From Ampelocalamus luodianensis (lineage: Eukaryota; Streptophyta; Magnoliopsida; Poales; Poaceae), in assembly GCA_036346255.1 (NCBI GenBank), contig CM070633.1:24304001-24368000 (forward strand): DNA of 64,000 nt, given 5' to 3'. Position numbers and translations under genes: made by a program. Positions 45,439-55,619 of the stretch are shown here, one piece after another. The notes under the pieces are model-generated. The model was not told the origin of the DNA. It was given only the letters and a program-made list of their open reading frames with translations, and did no database searches. Each line of letters begins with the position of its first letter. Positions within the stretch are counted from its first letter, which is position 1.

Positions 45439-46657
45439 GTATCACTTGTTACCATTAACCACGGATTGACAAACCAGAATGCTTTGAATACATCTTCATT
45501 ACGATGCTATATATAACGGATACATGATCGGAAGGTTGCTACACCAAGCCATCACCTGAGCAGAACCACCAAAAAAATTAGTCACTCAAATCTCTCTTCC
45601 TCAAAAACACATAGGTAAACATTTTATTACTATATGTCCATTTGATTCCATTTATGTTCCTTAATCAAACATCATAAACAAATGTGAGTCTCTAATCTAA
45701 TCCGTGCGAGCCTATCTGATTGTACAACAGCAACTGGAATGGAGGGTAAGAGAGCCAGCACACCAGGCACCATTGAAGTACTGGTTGAGGACAGCCTCAT
45801 GAGATTAGGGTATTAAACAGTGATGACGCGGGATGACAACAATAATAAAAGAATTAGCTTGTGCAAATGTTCAATCTATTTTAACTTTGCATGACAAGTT
45901 CACAAAATTATTTTCTTCCCTTTTGTACAAAGTGACACCTAGAATATGTCAAACAAAACAGTTGCTACTCCCTTGTGATCCCCAACTCTTTGTGAGTTGT
46001 TATAATAAAATTTGGCACATCGATGTGTGACCATTTATGCACCACATTCATGGTTTTTCCAACATGACTGTGCGAGTTGGTATGCATGCAATAGTAACAG
46101 GGCTTTAACAAGTCCGCTGGCTATATGCTTGAGAATTGAGATGGTTATTTACTTTAAAGAAAATCACACAACATACTAGATCCATCCCTCCGAAAAAGAA
46201 GGAAAAAAAAGATCCGAACAATAAGCACCACGTTGATTTTAAGATCGGTCAAGTCAGAATTACCTGATCCTATGAAGCGCTGTAGTCCTTTGTAGGTTGT
46301 ACACAAGAGATGCTGCTGTAGAATCTAGAACTCCATATAGCTAGATCCAAAAGAAAGAAGAAATGCAGTTTAAGTGTTTTGATCGAAGTCACAATTGTAA
46401 TAAAAAAATTCACATTGCATAAGGAAGAAAATCTGCAAAATGATTATTCTAAAAGGGCTTATACATTTTTGCTCAGTTATGTTTAACGGGTTATAGAATG
46501 AGATCTATTATTAGTAATACACAATGAGTCAATGATCAAATAGATATTCAACTGATTGGTCTTCTCTTTATGATCAATCAATGTTACCTAACACAATTAC
46601 ACATCTAAAATCAATCAGATCTGAAAATACCTTACCCTCCCAAGTTCGTACATATAT
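45439..46657. other. Unassigned sequence between F and LTR E
   Basis: AT-rich DNA with no LTR ends, primer-binding site or domain that I can identify. The minus strand at about 45735-45800 has an exon-like open stretch but no supporting context. Confidence 0.4.
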
Positions 46658-47188
46658 TGTGAGAACCCGGGGTACTTAACTTGTAACACTTAACCAACCA
46701 ATTGGTCCTAGCATTACAAATTAGATAACTCGAGTCTTGGGATATTATGTACCTCATAGAACAGCAGTACACATACCCCTTACTCACAAGGTAACCGACC
46801 GGGCCGCCAAGCTAGTCATCAAAGTCGAAGTCGGACTCACGTTGATCAATCCCCTTGGGGGCCAATCTCCTTTGCAGCAAATAAGCAATGCAACTGAGTA
46901 CAAACATTGTACTCGCAAGACTTATGATTAACAATCCTATGCATAGTTACATGCATGCTCAATTCAATGGAGAAAGCTGTATGGCTCATTTTCAGCACAA
47001 AGCTATATTTCATTTGCAATATTGTAATAGATTGAAGGCACTTTATCAAATCAGATTTTTAATTGTTCAAATAACAGTAAGACAACAATATAAACATAAA
47101 TAACATCCTAGAGTTGACTACCCAAAGCCACCACAACAATAGCACGAATTACCCATTCATACCACCCTGTTCAAGTTTTATCAAAATG
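46658..47188 (-). mobile_element. LTR E (D-like family), 3' terminal part, minus strand
   Basis: TGTGAGAACCCGGGG at 46658 is the reverse complement of an A/D-type LTR end. The segment holds the terminal exon (ending SDFDFDD-stop on the minus strand, with a probable slip) and the pre-acceptor hairpin GAGTACAA-ACA-TTGTACTC at 46896-46914. It is interrupted by Copia LTR K. Confidence 0.8.
47184..47188. repeat. Target-site duplication of Copia K, left
   Basis: AAATG, repeated exactly at 50914-50918. Confidence 0.85.
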
Positions 47189-48358
47189 TGTTGAAATATG
47201 CCCTAGAGGCAATCATAGAGATGATTATATTTCATTATGTTCGCAACATTTGATAATATGTTATCTTGTTCCTTGAATTAATCATGAGTTATATAGATCA
47301 ATGAGTATGTGACTTGTTGGTGAAACTCTTTATCTTATATAATGTCATTCTAAAAGCATCTCTGGTCGAATGTCATTGATCGGAACACCAGTAACTCTAC
47401 GACCAGTACATGTATTGATTGATGACCATGTTACACCGGTCATGGATATAGAGATATCGAATCAATAATGTGGACACATGTTAGAGAACATAGTGTTGGA
47501 TAAGACCCACCTTGAGACACTATTGAGATTGTTATGATTCTATGTGTCGTTAGTTGGTCTCAAGCAATGATGATGTATAATCCTTAGACCTGAGATCAGC
47601 ATGGTTTCCTACATGTGTAATAGCACTCTTAGGGGTTGCCAAATGCTACTCCGTAACTGGGTAGTTATAAAGGTAGCTTTCGGGTATGCTATGAAACATG
47701 CGGAGGAATGTGACTGGTCGGATATGGGATTTGCCCCTCCTAACATAACAGGAGAGATATCTCTGGGCCCCTTATTATGGTCGAATAAAGAAAGTGCATG
47801 GCCATGCCACTAGTGGTCGAAGTGTCGACCACATGAAGTTATTCGAAACTTGATCGAGAAAGTATTGAACAGTCCATGGTTGACACCACATCTCACCTGG
47901 AGTTCAACCAGATGTCGTGAGGCAAAGGGAGAATACACAAGCAGGTCATTCAGTTCCTGTAGTCGTAGACTGGTCGAAGTCGTATGGAAATGTGAACTAG
48001 TCGTAGACTACTCGAACATAATCACTAACTGGTCGTGAGGAGTTACGAACTAGTTGTAACTAATTATGGACTGGTCGTGACTAAGTACGAACTGGTCGTA
48101 AGTGATAAGGACCTGGTCGTAGATCATATTGCGTTAAGGTTCGTCCGATATATTTTGTGTGTGTTCGGGAATCGTTATGTGCTGCTAGGTACCGCTGACG
48201 ACTCGTGATTGGGAAAGAGTTTCCGAGTCACAACCGATTACACACGAACCTATAGGGTCACACACTTAAAGGGCTAGGATTTGATTTGGATGGAGATCCG
48301 AATTCTTATAGGCCACGAGTTCCTAATGGGTCACAGGTTGAGGACCCAATATGGATGC

Positions 48359-48368
48359 CTATATATAG
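48359..48368 (+). promoter_or_regulatory. TATA box of Copia LTR K
   Basis: CTATATATAG, followed by GAGGGGCGG, at the usual place before the CpG-rich R region. Confidence 0.65.
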
Positions 48369-48857
48369 AGGGGCGGTGGCATGGGGTATGATTGATCAAT
48401 CTTTCTAGAAGAAATCCCGAAACCCTAATAGACACGCTCTCCTCAACCACGCCATCGGCGCTAGCACTCCTGCGCGTGGTGTCCCTGCTGTAACACCCCA
48501 ACTCTCAAAGAGCCTAGAATGCTACTAAAACTAAACTATGCTAGCACAACTACAAATTTTCGGCAGAATCTCCTTTGTTTAATCAGCTAAACTGAGAGTT
48601 CAACAATAATGCATGGCATAACAAAGTTCTCATAATCAAATTACTCTATCATGCATGATAATCAAATGAACCAACCAAGACTGGCAATCTCATTATTACA
48701 AATAAGCAGCTACTCAAACCAAACCATCTATGGGTGATAATCAAATAGTTTATTTATTTCTAAATTGAAGCTAAGTAGCAAACGCCTTATGAGTGTGAGG
48801 TAGTGAGTGCATCCAACAACTACTCCCTCCCATGCGTGTCGTTCCTGCCATTGGTAC

Positions 48858-49497
48858 CTAAAACACATTTAAGCAAGGGTGAGCCCAAAGACTCAGCAAG
48901 TATCAACAAGGCTATAAAACAAGAACATTAGCATAGCATCGATAATCCACAATAACATTATACTAAATATAGCCATTTTTCTCATGATATGCAATCAATG
49001 CAATGCTCATTTGAACTTTATCTCTTTTCGTATTTTACCGGTAATGCGGGGTATACAACCGTACTGTATACCCTTGCCTGTGCCCACTGGCACAGGGACC
49101 AAGAGCCTATACACCACATGTATAGGGACCTTTGCCCATCATCTTAATGATGGGGACCTCTTTGCTCATAGCCCACATTCCACGAATGTGGGGACCTCAA
49201 GCCCGTCATCAACATGACGGGGACCTCAACTGTATATGCTTGGTCACCACGTGACCAAGGCACCTGTATGCTCTCAACATGCATATGCACCATGATAACA
49301 TTCTTCATATGCAGGAATTCAACATATTCTCATTAACATGTAAGCATTAACAACATGCGGGAAAATCTTTAACCAACTGGCAGTCACCAAGTTAAATGGT
49401 AACTCATCTCATAAACATGTATGCATGACTAAAGCGATCAAGACATATCACAATCACATCATGCAGGCATACATATACCATAGCCCGAATACTTGCC
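48858..49497 (-). other. Putative GC-AG intron with hairpin array, LTR I
   Basis: 640 bp. Minus-strand donor CACGGTTGAG|GCAAGT (identical to F), acceptor GTGTTTTAG|GTACC. It contains the seven-hairpin array 49049-49259. Confidence 0.5.
49049..49259. other. Array of seven perfect hairpins
   Basis: Arms and spacers: GGGTATAC (49049-49056 with 49066-49073), CCTGTGCC (49077-49084 with 49089-49096), CCTATACA (49106-49113 with 49119-49126), CCCATCAT (49135-49142 with 49147-49154), CCCACATTC (49172-49180 with 49184-49192), CCCGTCAT (49202-49209 with 49214-49221), CTTGGTCAC (49239-49247 with 49251-49259). Nearly all stems differ in sequence, and GGGACC follows most of them. Confidence 0.85.
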
Positions 49498-50913
49498 TCA
49501 ACCGTGCGAGAACGGTGGACGCGACGAGGGTGCTGCCCCTGGAACTACGCTCCCACCTGAATATAAATATACCCCAATCTAAGACCAACATTCTGAACCA
49601 AGAGCAAAAAGAACAACACAAATGAACTTGCTAACTCCCAAGTGTTTCCCAACTCCCAGTTTCTAGCGATCGGATTGGCGCACACTGAGGACTGTCAACT
49701 TCTAAAATACATAACTTTCTGCTCAGGTGTCCAAATAAGATGTTCTTGGACTTTATGAAAAGGTAATTAAATTATATAAATAAACTTAGTTGGGGAGCCC
49801 TTTTGATTCTATCATCTACTGCCCCTAGCAAACCAATCTATTAGACATCAGAATTCACGTCGGGTTCTCTGGACAGTACACTAAACCCTCCATAACTTTT
49901 GCTACGAGAATCCAAATCTTGCGTTCTTTATCTCTATGAAAAGGTACAGAAATTACCCACATTTTTTGTTATATTGAGGTCCCCTGATTCTGCCTTTCAT
50001 TAGCAGTTCTAACCAGTTTTGTACAGACTGTCCAGAATCTCACAGAACAACAAGACAGCAATACTAGAAAATTCATAACTCCCAGACCGTTAATCGGATT
50101 GGGCCGATCTTGGTGGCCAACGAAAGCTAAGAACATAAACTACAATTCTCTAGGAGACCAAAACCTCTGATTCGGCTTCTAACCACATGAAATTAACCCT
50201 GCAAGCTTCTGGACGAATCTGCACGAACAGCAGGCAGATTGCAACCTAGCCAAAAACTACCCGATTACTCTTCTATGACTAATTACCCAACAACAACAAC
50301 GCGTTACCCTTGATGCCGCTGAAGGTCGCGAACCACGGATGGTGATCCCTCTTCCTTCTCTTCTTCTTCCTTTCTCTCCTTCTTTTCTCCTCTTTGCATA
50401 GAAGGGGGTTGCTCTGATGTGGCGCTACGCATGCAGTGGCACGATACTGTAGCAACTAGGGTTTCCCCCCTCTTTTATTGGTGGCCAGCCCCTCATGGGC
50501 CTCCTAGGCCAAGGCCTGAGGCCCAGGTTGCCAAAAAACTGCAGAAAACCCCTTTATCTAATTGCTGCTAAATCTATTTTATATTTGGTCCTTCTCCGAA
50601 TTCACATAATCTCTTCCGAATACTCTTTCGAATATTCTCGAATACTTTTGGGGTCCCGTACGTGTGGATACCATTGAGGTGTTGTTGCGAAGCATCAGCA
50701 CAAGGACGATCCGCGACTCACGACGTTCATCGGAGTAGGAGGAGAAGGCGCGCATCAAGTACGACTACGACTGCTTCAACTCGCTACATCGACTCTACTT
50801 CCGCTATGAGTCGGCGCGTCTAGTGGTAATCTCGTGATCTATTACTTGCGGTGGTTCCTTGGTTGCGCGGTAAATTTTTGTTTGTGCTATCGTAGCCTTT
50901 CCGCGATCCTTCA

Positions 50914-50918
50914 AAATG
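50914..50918. repeat. Target-site duplication of Copia K, right
   Basis: AAATG, identical to 47184-47188. Confidence 0.85.
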
Positions 50919-52291
50919 TAGAGTCTAATTCTTACGTGGCGTATCCAAGCGTGTCCATAACCTAGGCTGAGGCTATTCGAATAGATTAAACCCTACAGGG
51001 GTGTACAACTTTACCCACATGTCATACCGCCTTTTTGCCAAGCTATTTAGCATACTTCCTTAGGTATGCTGGCACGGCTAAGTCCTAGAGACGTTTTCTA
51101 ATATTGTGTATTAACTATCAGCCACCCGTATGGAGATGGAAACCCCCATACGTTGTGTCGAAGTCATCGACCTTTGAAAAGGACCGATGATCCTAGGTGT
51201 GGAGAACCTTGACAGGAACCCACCCCTCACACCCGATAACACAACACATTCCTTTTTATACACAACACAACACACCCACCCACCACCTGCAACTCAGAGG
51301 TAATACACGCCAATGTACTAAGTCAAGAGGGGTCCCATATGTCCCTGATGTGGTTGCACGCAAAAATGCTCCGTACGGTGGTGCAAGTAATTCAGTCCTT
51401 GTTGACTCGGGCACCAAGCACACACCCAAAAGCACACCATCTTACCAATGTGCCCAAGTCTAAATCATTTTGTTTTTAGTTTTTTGTTTTTCCAAATATG
51501 ATTACATACATGAGCACCCTGACCCAAGTAGTTATAGTGATAAGCATGACCATCACCAAAGCGATGATTCCCATTCTACCGTTCTAAGCATTACTAAGCA
51601 ACATCAATTCGCATATTAAATATAATGTGACTAGAGTCCATCCATCGAGCTCTAAACCAAGGCTAAGTAGTAGAGGATGGATGTTTACCTACAGTTCATG
51701 TATCTATTTGGCTCACTATCGAGAAAATAGTTGTCAACATAGCATGCATACATACATTTGAAATTAAAATATTAGCATGCGAATATAATAGGATCAACGT
51801 GCATCAAAGGATGACTGCTTGCCTTGCTGGAGACAACTTTCTTACTGCAGAGGATCACTCTCGTATTCAATAGAATCATCGGAATCTATCGAAAGAATTA
51901 AGGAAAACCAATAAGAACGAATAACACTGAAAATACTCAAAATCCAAAGTCATCCAAAAATCATGAAATTTACTCAGAAGGTAGAGTACGATTTTAAATG
52001 AATTTAGCAACAAAAATCAATCGATTTGGATGTTGCATGCAAAAGTTATAGCCAAAACAAAATCAGCTTTTGAATGAAATGCTGAAAAATTCATCTTAGT
52101 TACTGTTCATACGAAACATTTCCAGAGAGTTGGTGAACATAAAAATTTAATGGTAGATAGAGCATGACATTCTAAGAACAACAAAAATTTGTTTACTTCA
52201 TTTGGAGTTAAAATGAATTTATTATGATTTTTCAAATTTAAGAAAGTAGTGCACAAATCATAAGTAAAATAAGATTTTCAGAGGCAGTAAC
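50919..52291 (-). mobile_element. LTR E, inner part, minus strand
   Basis: Continuation of LTR E after Copia K, colinear in reverse with 30700-32000 of the D LTR. It is cut at 52292 by LTR J; the rest must lie beyond the window. Confidence 0.78.
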
Positions 52292-52943
52292 TGTAACATC
52301 CCAAAGTTCTATTACCAAAATAAAATTAATAAAGATATTATTTTATTGGATTTTCTAGCTGTCAAATAATTTTCTTGTTTTTCTGTAATTTAAAAAGAGT
52401 TTCTTTGTTAAAAGAAAGAAAAAAATCAATTATTTAATTTATTGGTTTTCAAGTCAAAAAGAAAATTTATTGAGTTTTATGGGTTTTTAGTGGTTTTAAA
52501 GTGAAAAATAAAATTTTAATTAATTTTTGGAATCTTCTTGTATTTAAAAAGGCTTTTCCTATTTTCCAAAAACATAAAACTAATTACTATTCAAAAATAA
52601 ATGCTAATTTTAAGTTAGAATTATTTTTATTAAGTTGAAAATAATTCTATGAATTTTTATGAATTTTTCTAGAATTTTTGGACTCTATTTACTATATTCT
52701 ATAAATCTATTCGATTTATTGCTTAATCTGTAATTTCGAAATAAAAAATAATAAAAATAAAATCAGATTTCCCGTTGGGCCACCCATCCAATATTGCTCC
52801 AGCCGCAACACGCTTATCCATGCATGCACTACTAACCTTTCCTTCTTTGTTTCAATTACTTATACATTACCCTTTATTCTTTTATTCCTTCCTTTCATTC
52901 CCTATCTTCTCCAACGTGAAATGTTTTCTTTTCCAGTGGCTGT
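52292..52943 (+). mobile_element. LTR J (B-like family), 5' fragment
   Basis: It begins TGTAACATCCC, like B, followed by a long AT-rich stretch that resembles the B LTR start. It is interrupted at 52944 by the start of the H LTR. The last 83 bp recur at 55537-55619. Confidence 0.65.
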
Positions 52944-53973
52944 TGTCACAGCCCCAACAATTAAAATGGATTAATGTGTATTTTATTTGCATGCATTATT
53001 GATTTCAAAACACTTCCATATTATATTGTACTTGAAAAATCTAATTTGAGGTGAACATACACATCAAAATTCACATTTCACTTCAAATCAGTGATAAAAG
53101 TTGTGATCATCATCTGGAACCAATTAATTTAAATACTAAAGTAATTATCACGAATTAATATAATTTTTCCAAAATTTTGGGGACTAGTTTGAACCTAATT
53201 AAAATTCAAACAACATATATAAACATACAACATGTTTGAATTTAAATGTCACAAATTTTAATATGAAAAGTGGTGTTCAATAATTTTTATAAATACTAGG
53301 TCATCCCAGGAACACCCTTGATTTATTTTAGAATTTTTAGAATTTTATTTCTATAGTTAAAGCCTCGGTCAAACTTGTTTAGCCGTGGTCAAACTGAAAT
53401 CAAACTCGGGCTCGTTACTGTTGCACCGACTCGACCCTGGCTCGAGTCCGACGCGCCATCTTGGTTTCACCCAGCCGCCTAGCTGCACTCACTCGCGCGC
53501 CGTCGGATCGTGATCGAAGGGCTCAAGCGGAGTTGGTTGTTCGGACAACTTCTAACGGCCACGAGCCGAGCCACACCGCACTTCCCTCACTCTTCTGCCG
53601 CTGACCTGCGGGCCCCGCTGGTCAGACCTTTCTTCCACCTCGGGCAGGCGAGCCATAGAACGAGGGTGCCACGCGCCGCGCGAGCTCTGAGCTGCCTCCG
53701 TCACCCCCGTGACTCCACCGCCCTCTGCGACCTATCCCCGAGCATCTCCACTCAACGCCGTGCCCACCTCCGTCATCTCCCAAGCATATTACACTTCGCA
53801 CCACTCCCTTTTTCGGCCATTCTCCCTCTCGGTGGCCGAGGGAGAAGAAGCTGTTCTTGCTTTCTTCTCGGGTAAAATCCGCGTCGTCTTGTCCCTTGGC
53901 CCCTATTTTCCATGCTTTTTCCATTTTTGCTCATTTGAGCCTTTGTCATTGCTTGTAGGATCTGGGGCAGAAC
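52944..53973 (+). mobile_element. H 5' LTR, duplicated first 1030 bp
   Basis: It starts TGTCACAGCCCC, matching the A/C type start except for TGTCAC. It is repeated at 55620-56678 with a few substitutions and a 29-bp gap (the sequence at about 56240-56270 is absent here). It ends at LTR G. Confidence 0.8.
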
Positions 53974-54344
53974 TGTAATACTCCGGAAGTGTGAGAAGTC
54001 AAGAATCGGATTAATTAAAATCAATCGGTAGAGAATAATTTAATCGGGGAAGTTTTTATTTTTTTCGCCACAAATCCAGCTTAGAGAGGGCTTTTCCATT
54101 GTTTCGCTTCCTTTGGGGTGGGCCTTGGCCCATCTCCTAGTGTGGCCGGCCAAAGGGGAGGGCCACCCTCCCCAAACCCTAGCCGCCCCCTCCCTTCCCC
54201 TTTTCCTCCTCCCACTTGCAGCCTCCCCTTCTCCTCTCCCTTGGTCGACTCCTCTCCTCCCCTTGCACCTCCCCTCTCCCAAGGTGTCTGTCCCTGCACC
54301 TCCCTCTCCCAAGGTGCCGCTCATGCAAGAAAGAAGAAAGAGAG

Positions 54345-54405
54345 GGAGAAAAGAAGGAGAAGAAGGAGAAGAAGGAGAAGAAGGAGAAGAAGAAGAAGAA
54401 GAGTT
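54345..54405 (+). repeat. GGAGAAGAA microsatellite
   Basis: A-G-rich simple repeat of AAGGAGAAG units passing into GAA. Open frames across it are low-complexity artefacts. Confidence 0.9.
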
Positions 54406-54508
54406 TGTGTGGGGTTTGGTTCAGCGAATTCTAGCGGTTCTACAAGGGAGGTGAAGCCTCAGGTTTAGGAGTATCACCTTGGCCGGCTAACGCGTCACAT
54501 CGTGGAAG

Positions 54509-55183
54509 GCAAGTAATTGTAGCAGTGTTACTACCGTTTAATTGGTTGTTCTTACTACTTGCAATCCCTATGAGTTTCGTATTTTGAAGTATTATGCCAT
54601 GGTTGGTTGACTTACATATGAGATGATGACAGTAATTATTATTTAATGTTTTACATTGGATATCTTGTGTGTAGTCATGAAATGGTTGCTTTATGTGCCG
54701 AATGTGGATCATGGATGTATTTTTTTTTTATAATGATTATGTGGTAGTTGTACAAGTTAATCTTGTTGGTGCCATTATGAGATGTCACGTATGTGGTTTA
54801 TGATTATCATATCACTCATAACATATCATTGCATTGCATTGTGGATGTCGCCGCTTATGGCGCGATCAGACGTGACAAAGATCGTACATTGTCAGAGAGC
54901 GATGCACACTCTTACCTAGATGGGTAAGAGTGCAGTGGAGCATGGCATGCATTTGCATTAAGCATTGTGGATGGAGAACATGCATTCTTTTGTCAATGGT
55001 TGGATTCTTATGAGGCAGAACTCATGCTAGTCCATGTGGTTTATTGAATGAGATAGTGGAATGTGGTTGTGGTCATGCAATAATATAACCTGTGTTGTAG
55101 CTTGCTTGTCAATTGATTAACCTGTTATTCAACTTACTTGCTGAGATTTTATCTCATTCTTGTTGTTTCTTTCCCCCTTTCCG
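54509..55183 (+). other. Putative GC-AG intron of LTR G
   Basis: 675 bp. Donor GTGGAAG|GCAAGT, acceptor CTTTCCG (probably CCAG). Hairpins: CGCC (54849-54852 with 54859-54862), TGACA (54873-54877 with 54890-54894), CACTCTTACC (54907-54916 with 54923-54932). The pre-acceptor stem TGAGAT-TTT-ATCTCA is at 55142-55156, 27 nt before the acceptor. Confidence 0.45.
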
Positions 55184-55536
55184 GTGATTCTTAAGCATTC
55201 ACGGATGGGTAGAGCGGCACTACAATAATGCACTCAATTCATAGTTTCATGCTGTAATAAAGTTGAGAGGAATTTAGCCTATTGACTAGTTATTCACGAG
55301 TGATCTGTTGATTTATTATTGATGCATTTGTGGACTGCACTTGGATTAATCTGCTAGAGGTTGTTTAATTATTGAACTTGTTACTGTTATCTTTATTCCC
55401 ATAGTGGTTTATGCTTGCGCTTATTGATTCTTGCCTAGAGTTGCTGCCGAAATATCATATTCTTTTGAATTTTTTTTGGCTAGCTGTAGAGTGGTTAAGT
55501 AGTATCCCAGGGTAATGTGGGTCCTGGGGTGTTACA

Positions 55537-55619
55537 TATACATTACCCTTTATTCTTTTATTCCTTCCTTTCATTCCCTATCTTCTCCAACGTGAAATGT
55601 TTTCTTTTCCAGTGGCTGT
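55537..55619 (+). repeat. Second copy of the end of J
   Basis: It repeats 52861-52943 and leads into the complete H LTR. Confidence 0.85.

Larger units (their letters stand above)
48489..50655 (-). mobile_element. Solo LTR I, F-related family, minus strand, inside K
   Basis: TGTAACACCCCAAC at 48489 is the reverse complement of an F-type LTR end (GGGGTGTTACA). The motifs CGGCAGAATCTCC, TTACCGGTAA and the terminal exon align with F on the opposite strand. The outer end near 50655 is inferred from where K sequence resumes (CCGTACGTGTGGATACC); I could not find a clean target duplication there. No primer-binding site or genes. Confidence 0.75.
47189..50913 (+). mobile_element. Copia solo LTR K (BARE/Angela-like) with nested insertion
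   Basis: The start TGTTGAAATATGCCCTAGAG is close to the well-known BARE/Angela-type LTR start. The end CCGCGATCCTTCA is followed by the perfect duplication AAATG. No internal genes are present, so it is a solo LTR left by LTR-LTR recombination. LTR I is inserted at 48489-50655, leaving about 1.56 kb of K. A TATA box lies at 48359-48368. Confidence 0.88.
46870..51822 (-). other. Putative GC-AG intron of LTR E, split by Copia K
   Basis: Minus-strand donor CAAG|GCAAGC at 51822. The acceptor ends at 46870. Subtracting K and its target duplication gives 1223 bp, against 1222 bp in D. Palindrome CTATTCGAATAG at 50973-50984. Confidence 0.45.
53974..55536 (+). mobile_element. Solo LTR G (1563 bp)
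   Basis: From TGTAATACTCCGG to GGGGTGTTACA, of the F/I type. The flanks do not match (AGAAC left, TATAC right), and the right flank restarts a 1.1-kb segment already present on the left. It carries a putative intron with hairpins and no genes. Confidence 0.85.

Noticed and set aside
45720..45800. Minus-strand exon-like stretch that could be a captured host gene
   Set aside because: Too short, no clear splice sites and no recognisable protein; two frames are equally open.
50640..50660. Clean right end and target duplication for LTR I
   Set aside because: No ACA end or matching 5-bp repeat is visible; the boundary is placed only by where Copia K resumes.
53510..54468. Frames of 72-121 residues around 53510-54468
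   Set aside because: They lie in CpG-rich or GAA-repeat parts of LTRs H and G. The 53510-53875 frame is not preserved in the second copy near 56200-56560.
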